From contig JAJTJC010000035.1 of assembly GCA_021295155.1 (NCBI GenBank), forward strand, positions 248,001 through 312,000: a stretch of DNA of 64,000 bases, written 5' to 3'. The notes under the pieces are model-generated. The model was not told the DNA's origin. It made no database searches and worked only from the letters and a program-made list of their open reading frames with translations. Positions 62,466 through 64,000 of the stretch are shown piece after piece; within the stretch, counting starts at the first letter, position 1; each line of letters opens with the position of its first letter. Source of the stretch: Flavobacteriaceae bacterium D16 (GTDB lineage: Bacteria > Bacteroidota > Bacteroidia > Flavobacteriales > Flavobacteriaceae). Made by a program: the position numbers and the translations under genes.

Positions 62466-62990
62466 TTAAAGAAGTTTGGCCGCCACATCCTGCCAATCCA
62501 GGGCCCTTTCAAAACCATTTGAATGTACATTGTGGGGTGAAGTGAATAATAGAGGCCTGTTCCCGGTAAAATGCTGCAAATTATAGCTTCGATCATCTAT
62601 AAGCACGTCACCCTTAAGGATATGTTTCTCCCCGCACAGGATACGTCGCTTCCAGTGGATAAAAGGAAAGTGTTCGTCTAGCCACTCGGATTTTTCATGT
62701 AGTGAATTTGGAAATTGCATGGCAGCCGAAGCGATAAATAATTCATATTTATCATTAAGTTCTCTCAATACCTCCTGGCTGTTCGCAATGGGCTTTAGGG
62801 TTCGAAAGAAACCAGGTCGTGTAGCATGCAAACGCACACTTTGCTGATGTGCTTCCGGCACCATTTGCCATACTTCCTTACCATGGCATTCCTCAAGGGT
62901 AAGTGAGGCATTGAAATCCTTATTATACCATTCCACGTGAGCACCGTAGGTGTCGGCAATCACTTCGTCCATATCTACAAATAGCGTCAT
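62466..62990 (-). CDS. 5'(3')-deoxyribonucleotidase-like HAD phosphatase
   Basis: The protein has 174 residues and belongs to the HAD superfamily: LFVDMDEVIADT (nucleophile Asp6, acid Asp8), FIASAAMQFPNS (motif II), and LIDDRSYNL (motif IV Asp pair), with a Lys in WKRRILCGEKHILKGD as motif III. Small cap and length match the NT5C family, which removes 5' or 3' phosphates from deoxynucleotides and so limits dNTP pools. Cytoplasmic. The last coding gene before the microprotein gene at 63083, on the same strand. Confidence 0.9.
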   Translation of the reverse strand: MTLFVDMDEVIADTYGAHVEWYNKDFNASLTLEECHGKEVWQMVPEAHQQSVRLHATRPGFFRTLKPIANSQEVLRELNDKYELFIASAAMQFPNSLHEKSEWLDEHFPFIHWKRRILCGEKHILKGDVLIDDRSYNLQHFTGNRPLLFTSPHNVHSNGFERALDWQDVAAKLL

Positions 62991-63082
62991 TTCAACAATT
63001 TTAATGCGAAGTACGCAAAAAGAAAGGGAATTTAGAAATGCCCCTTGAATTGATAGACGAATGTTAACTCGCGGGTACTGGT

Positions 63083-63175
63083 TTACTTAACCATATACTC
63101 CCGTTTCATGGACCAACCTTCCTGCTTGTTGTAATACAGGCTGCGGGTTTCGTATTTCATTTTTAGCGTTCTCAT
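63083..63175 (-). CDS. 30-residue basic microprotein
   Basis: ATG is complementary to 63173-63175, TAA to 63083-63085. The peptide starts MRTLKMKYETRSLYYN and ends GWSMKREYMVK. It is basic and has no signal. The C-terminal W-S-x-x-R-x-Y spacing equals that of the three microproteins at 45345-45770 (W-T/S-x-x-R-x-Y-V), which suggests the same or a related family although the rest does not align. It sits alone in a 390-base gap. Moderate confidence only, because there is a single copy. Confidence 0.45.
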   Translation of the reverse strand: MRTLKMKYETRSLYYNKQEGWSMKREYMVK

Positions 63176-63382
63176 GATTGATGTAGGTTTATTAATAAGA
63201 CGAGTTAAGAGATCGCTTGTTACAGTATAATTATTAAGCATAGCCTTATTCACACCTGATTGTAATCATTTTACAGTTTGTAAAAAGTCACTACTTTTTT
63301 CAACTTTCCAATTTCTACTATCATAGCTTAACCTTCTCGAACTTGTAGAGAAATCACAAGAATCTCTTCTAAAACGGGTATT

Positions 63383-64000
63383 GTGAACAGCCATTCTATT
63401 GTAAGGACCTTATTTTGGATAGCAGTTTTGCTAAACTTCTTAAATGGCCAAACCCAAACCCGATCTCCGGACTCCCGTAACGGACCAGTTAGTATCGGGC
63501 TGGCCTATGGAATAGGAACACAACAAGCATTCCCCTTTAATTCATCAGATTACCGTTATAGCTATGATGCATATAGAATACTTCTGAATTACCGATTTTC
63601 GGAATACAAAGCCTGGAAGTTTGAAATAACAGTAGAACCAAGTATTTATAGTTCTCAACACCAGCTTTTAAATGTTCACTATATCCAACCAAGGCATGGC
63701 AGTGATTATCTTGATCAACGGGAATTACTGATTAAAAACAAGTCCATAACCGAGTATGCCTTAGACCTGGGAATCTTAGTTCGATATCAAACATTCAGAA
63801 ACTTCAGTATGTTTTTTCAGGCGAGTGTGGGTCCTTTGATTTCAAATCGATACACCGAACGAATGGCGGAAGGCTTTGCTTTTTCCGACATCATCGCATT
63901 AGGCTGTTCTCCAAAAATAGGCGGACTACAGATCGTAGTACGCACCGGCTTCAGACATATCTCAAATTTCAATTTACAGGAGCCTAATTCCGGTTATAAT
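63383..64000 (+). CDS. PagL-like lipid A deacylase / acyloxyacyl hydrolase family, 3' end cut by window edge
   Basis: The frame starts at GTG 63383 and is open to the end of the window (206 codons). A signal peptide is present (TLFWIAVLLNFLNGQ). Beta-strands typical of an eight-stranded outer-membrane barrel follow (GLAYGIGTQQAF; ILLNYRFSEYKAWKFE; IVVRTGFRHISN). His192 and Ser194 in FRHISN, then NLQEPNSGYN, match the catalytic H-x-S and the N-x-G-x-N segment of PagL. PagL removes the 3-O-linked acyl chain from lipid A in the outer membrane. Only a few residues should be missing at the C-terminus. Confidence 0.82.
   Translation, partial: MNSHSIVRTLFWIAVLLNFLNGQTQTRSPDSRNGPVSIGLAYGIGTQQAFPFNSSDYRYSYDAYRILLNYRFSEYKAWKFEITVEPSIYSSQHQLLNVHYIQPRHGSDYLDQRELLIKNKSITEYALDLGILVRYQTFRNFSMFFQASVGPLISNRYTERMAEGFAFSDIIALGCSPKIGGLQIVVRTGFRHISNFNLQEPNSGYN

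Overview
The window looks like the chromosome of a bacterium of the phylum Bacteroidota, most likely a free-living (probably marine) member of Flavobacteriia. The evidence is a short primary sigma factor of about 287 residues; promoters of the TTG-N19/20-TAnnTTTG type, one of them perfect; few Shine-Dalgarno sites; many lipoproteins; and typical families such as DUF5916, DUF4382, DUF6155, CocE/NonD hydrolases, S9 and M19 peptidases and a YaiO-like outer-membrane protein. I see no rRNA, tRNA, CRISPR array, integrase, transposase or phage gene.

Layout. 1-4.4 kb: a cut peptidase E gene, small or hypothetical genes, a DUF72 gene and a lipoprotein M19 dipeptidase. 4.6-14.0 kb: a tight six-gene + strand operon with a cytoplasmic hybrid histidine kinase, a single-domain response regulator, a membrane-anchored HEAT-repeat protein, a GT2 polysaccharide synthase, an LtaS/sulfatase-like transferase with C-terminal TPRs, and a YaiO-like TPR plus outer-membrane barrel. 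It reads as a phosphorelay-controlled machine that makes, decorates and exports a surface polymer. 14.1-14.5 kb: two tandem homologous 32-residue microproteins, then a terminator shared with convergent rpoD. 15.5-28.8 kb: mostly single housekeeping genes (DUF6155, a GhrA-like reductase, a helicase, a glycosyltransferase, menB, a serine hydrolase, a cytochrome/VCBS lipoprotein, an amidase, an M14 peptidase, a VWA lipoprotein, a ChbG-like deacetylase).

28.9-37.3 kb: a nine-gene molybdoenzyme operon. An IorA/IorB-like 2Fe-2S plus molybdopterin oxidoreductase is followed by moaD, moaA, a mobA-like gene, a moeB-rhodanese fusion, moeA, xdhC and a mocA-like gene. Enzyme and much of its cofactor pathway are therefore made together; moaC, moaE and mog are not in the window. 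37.5-45.2 kb: secreted hydrolases, a DUF5916 protein, two adjacent methyltransferases that both carry export signals, and a lipoprotein. 45.3-46.2 kb, where no long reading frame exists, holds three tandem paralogous 36-37 residue microprotein genes on the - strand, with a terminator behind them and a 28-bp inverted repeat in front. They diverge from a gene for an EF-G paralogue that has lost the catalytic histidine of its GTPase.

46.2-64 kb: the EF-G paralogue, an M19-like peptidase, an MscS channel with a perfect Bacteroidota promoter, a DUF2953-like/GerW pair (families known from spore formers), an SDR, an S9 peptidase, an NTF2-like protein, an SLC12-like transporter, a DUF4382 lipoprotein, a possible small RNA, a zinc alcohol dehydrogenase, a deoxyribonucleotidase, another microprotein gene and a PagL-like lipid A deacylase cut by the right edge.

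The most novel material is the set of microprotein genes (14181-14408, 45345-45770 and 63083-63175), all below usual gene-finder size limits, and the phosphorelay/polysaccharide operon, whose last two genes share the same TPR module.
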